Shown one piece after another: positions 58,942 to 64,000 of a stretch of DNA of 64,000 bases. Within the stretch, counting starts at the first letter, position 1. Every line of letters begins with the position of its first letter. The notes below the pieces were generated by a model that had not been told where the DNA came from, did no database searches, and saw only the letters and a program-made list of their open reading frames with translations. The translations under genes and the position numbers were made by a program. The stretch spans positions 558,001 through 622,000 of the forward strand of contig JAJSPD010000001.1 in assembly GCA_021307315.1 (NCBI GenBank), given 5' to 3'. The DNA is from Bisporella sp. PMI_857. Lineage: Eukaryota > Ascomycota > Leotiomycetes > Helotiales > Helotiaceae.

Positions 58942-59265
58942 TCTACATGAGCCGGCGTTAACAAGGGACATGTATCAAAAGGGAACCGAACAAAATTTGA
59001 GGCGTCCTTGTACAATACCATAGAGCTATTGTAGATGCAATAATGAATGGCAATGAATCCGGTCCATTCCGTTGAGTGTCAAATGTTCAAATGTGAGACC
59101 AGAGAAGGGGCTTTTATATACTGTGCATCATATTTTAAATCTTCAGTCCTAATCAAGGGCTCTACTTTACGAAATCACAAAAGCCATTTGGAGGCGCTAT
59201 ACACGAAGACTCTGATATCATGATATTATATGCTTGTGATAATTCGATTCTGAGTCTATCCCCAC
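58942..59265. other. Convergent intergenic region, CCT2 and pyruvate decarboxylase
   Basis: About 320 bp hold the 3' ends of two converging genes. The tail is AT-rich around 59100-59240. No gene is visible. Confidence 0.5.
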
Positions 59266-61378
<2,113 letters not shown>

Positions 61379-62222
61379 TTTGAATGAATACTTGAAATCG
61401 TAGGCGGAATTCAAGATACAAATTTGAATCACAGTGGAAGGTGGGATGATTCGCTCAGGTTACTCCAGCACCGGCAATGGATGAAGCTTCTTATCTATAA
61501 CATATACGTAGAAAAGATGGTTTCAAGACACTCCTGTACCTAGACTCAATGAAGTGCTACACCTTCTGTGGTTTGAAAAATAACGAAAGAGTAGATACTA
61601 TTTGTTTGTGAAGTAGAAAGCCCAATGCCGCGGCAAGCCGCCGCCTTTCAAGGAACCATCCATGCTCCAGAGCTTTTGATTTGTCAAAGCTGTGCATCGT
61701 GACTAAACTACAATGCCGTGAAGCGCCAAGTGGAGATATTTGGGGCACTAAGCGAGCCCCCTATTCTACTTTCCTTCTTGAGGAGACCTGTGCATCAAAG
61801 AAGGCTGAACAAGGAAGTGCGACGAAGCGATGCGAACTCCAGCAGAATTATAGCAAAATAAGGATATAACTGTGGAATAGATCAATGTTTTAACAATAAG
61901 TGGTCTATATATTATATTCTAACGCAATAAATGCCAGATATACGGACAGGCTTGTCATGTTTGTGCAGTTGGATATGTGCAACATCAGCCGAGGCAATTG
62001 CGCTGTTGCGTAACAACCTGTGATGACTAAGAACTTATCAGCCACCATCTTATCGATAAGCAAGCGAGGCCAAGTTATCCAACGCCCAGTATTCAACTGT
62101 CACCTGTCACCACAAATCATGATTCGATGAATTCAGCCTTTTTGACAAATTGATCTGACAACTCACTAGTATAAAGTTCATGGAGGCGTCGTACATGATC
62201 TAGTGATATAGACAATATAAAA
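61379..62222. promoter_or_regulatory. Divergent region between pyruvate decarboxylase and Ppe1 gene
   Basis: About 840 bp separate divergent start codons and contain both promoters. The open frames 61557-61748, 61681-61869 and 61905-62096 overlap on opposite strands and match nothing. AT-rich blocks lie near 61850-61940 and 62190-62222. Confidence 0.45.
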
Positions 62223-63591
62223 ATGAGTGACTTGCAAAGAACCTTTGCCAAGGCGAAGCTCTCTAGTTACCCCACCAACTCTCCGATCGCCTTTGATGAA
62301 GCAGCAGAACAGGCTGAAGAGAAAGAAGGATTCGCAGATATACAGCATGATGATGACTCTTCTTCTGCATCCTCTGCCTCTTCAACTGGTACCATAATAC
62401 CATCCTCCAACCAAAACCTGTTCGCACGGCCAATAAGGTATACCAACATCCCTTGATCTAAAACACTGCTAAGTTGTCTTTAGCTCACCGAACAAGAGAA
62501 CGCTCGAACAAATCCCTTGGACTAGTTTTTTTGAGCGCGAATTGTTTCTTGAATCTGCGGTAGGCTCAACGACGATTATCCATCATGCATACCTTACATC
62601 TCCTGTTGGTAAAGCGCCACTTTTTGTTACACATCATGGAGCAGGATCATCGGGTCTTTCGTTTGCGGCATTGACGGCTGAAATACGGAAGTCTTTACCG
62701 TCCGCTGGCATACTTTCACTAGATGCAAGAGGACATGGCTCGACAACAATCACTCCAGAACATACGTCACTGGATCTTAGCTTGGACACTCTCAGCAAAG
62801 ACCTAGTATCAGTCCTTGAGCAAACGAAAACACAGATGAAATGGGGGGAGATGCCAATGTTGGTGCTTATTGGTCATTCTCTTGGAGGTGCTGTTGTTAC
62901 TGATGTTGCAAAGAGTGGAAAGCTTGGAAATGCAGTTCTAGGATATGCTGTACTTGATGTTGTCGAAGGTTCTGCTATCGACGCCTTGCAAAGCATGCAG
63001 ACCTATCTAACGACACGACCAGTTGGTTTTCCAACTCTGGAATCAGGTATCGAGTGGCATATTCGATCAAGGACAATAAGGAACTCTGTGTCTGCAAGAA
63101 CAAGTGTGCCGGCTTTGCTCTGCTATGACCAAGAGATGAGAGACTCCAGACGTTGGACCTGGAAGACAGACCTAGCGGCTACTCAACCCTTCTGGGAAGG
63201 ATGGTTTGTTGGGCTTAGTAAAAAGTTTCTTGAAGCACGAGGTGGCAAGCTTCTACTCCTCGCTGGGACTGACAGGCTAGACAAGGTGTTAATGATAGGG
63301 CAGATGCAAGGTCAGTCTGACTAGCACCTATATGGTAGAAAAGTTCTGACTCCCAGTATAGGCAAATATGCACTACAAGTATTTCCGGAGGCGGGTCATT
63401 TCATACACGAAGATCTCCCAGAGAAGACTGCTATGGTCATCGTCGACTTCTACAAACGCAATGATAGAAGCTCACTGGTAAGTTAAGTCCTAGGCTCATT
63501 TATTTGCTCTCAAGTGAACTTATTTTACTTACATCTCTAGGTCTTACCGCCCAAAGTTTCAGATTTATTGAAGGCTGGAAGGAAGGTATAA
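62223..63591 (+). CDS. PPE1: Protein phosphatase methylesterase 1 (Ppe1/PME-1)
   Basis: Ppe1 is an alpha/beta-hydrolase that removes the C-terminal methyl ester of PP2A catalytic subunits and holds inactive PP2A. Exons are 62223-62437, 62484-63310, 63362-63477 and 63541-63591 (402 aa), with introns of 46-63 bp. An acidic, Ser-rich N-terminus follows the start MSDLQRTFAKAKLSSYP. The catalytic serine is Ser204 in GHSLGG. The acid is probably the Asp of LDARGHG or the later AGTDRLD, and the histidine is in EAGHFIHED. HHGAGSSGLSF supplies the oxyanion region, and KRTLEQIPWTSFFE is a family mark. The last exon encodes only 16 residues. The enzyme appears intact. Confidence 0.93.
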
Positions 63592-64000
63592 TCGATTCGT
63601 TCGAATATTCTTGAACAACACCACCTCATCAGTATGAAAACGGTATGTTTCTGGCTTGAACTAAAGCGCTCCCTGATACCTCTTTCGAATACATACATCC
63701 TCGAATCGCGGCGTCAAGCGTTGAGCTAGCCCGCGTTCATATTGTGAGAATATGGTGGATATGTTAAGGGCCATACTAGATGCGTAGGAGATAGTAGACG
63801 CTATAGATGTAGCAAATGCATACAGACCACAAGACGAAGATATACATCGTCATAGGCTGATGATCACGGAATGCAGTTCATCCAGCAGCTAATGAACACT
63901 GCCTAGTCACCAAGAATGGGATCATTTTCCCATATGCTGTTTTGGCTCCCCAGGGGGGGGGGGGGGTTCATGGGAAATTTTGGGTCAAAAGCCAAGGGTC
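63592..64000. other. Downstream of Ppe1, no gene seen
   Basis: The stretch holds the Ppe1 3' end and sequence with stops in all frames. A run of 14 G lies at 63953-63966 near the end of the window. Confidence 0.5.
63953..63966 (+). repeat. 14-bp poly-G homopolymer
   Basis: Fourteen consecutive G residues lie in intergenic DNA. The count may be inexact, as for the poly-C tract at 26371. Confidence 0.9.

Overview
This window is nuclear DNA of a filamentous ascomycete (Pezizomycotina). The signs are short introns of about 45-90 bp with GTANGT donors and CTNAC branch points, intron-rich compact genes, a Zn2Cys6 regulator and an alpha-1,3-glucan synthase. Leotiomycetes would fit the gene content, but that is my impression and not a sequence-based placement. 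I resolved seventeen protein-coding loci to exon level. In every one except the alpha-amylase, the exon lengths sum to a whole number of codons and the splice phases agree.

Layout. 0.6-4.6 kb: the amino-acid-permease chaperone Shr3 and a secreted type-B carboxylesterase. 5.3-9.9 kb: a taurine/sulfonate dioxygenase (minus) divergent from a Dal5-family MFS permease (plus), a likely sulfonate uptake and use pair. 10.4-16.8 kb: a FAR-17a/AIG1-type membrane protein, a WD40-cyclophilin and a Zn2Cys6 factor. 19.1-21.1 kb: a peroxisomal 4-coumarate-CoA-ligase-like enzyme. 24.0-28.7 kb: an Aim6-like phosphodiesterase and an O-fucosyltransferase-like membrane protein. 28.7-33.5 kb: gene-poor, AT-rich DNA holding a decayed O-methyltransferase. 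33.5-39.7 kb: NAD kinase, exosome subunit Rrp46 and the PP2A activator PTPA. 40.4-54.3 kb: a 22-exon alpha-1,3-glucan synthase divergent from a GPI-anchored GH13 alpha-amylase-like protein, a cell-wall alpha-glucan locus. 54.5-63.6 kb: eIF3b, CCT2, pyruvate decarboxylase and the PP2A methylesterase Ppe1.

Genes that probably act together are the sulfonate pair (alpha-ketoglutarate-dependent cleavage plus transport), the alpha-glucan pair (polymer synthase plus a chain-modifying or primer-making amylase relative) and, more loosely, PTPA and Ppe1, which both control the active state of PP2A. The amylase-like gene carries a single frameshift near 53222, so either it is a recent pseudogene or the assembly is wrong there. 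Most of the rest is housekeeping. I found no tRNA, rRNA, CRISPR array or intact transposon. A possible MITE-like inverted-repeat element lies near 22.86-23.0 kb. I did not find a clearly new biological system. The best leads are the sulfonate module, the alpha-glucan locus with its unusual and broken amylase, and the O-methyltransferase relic.
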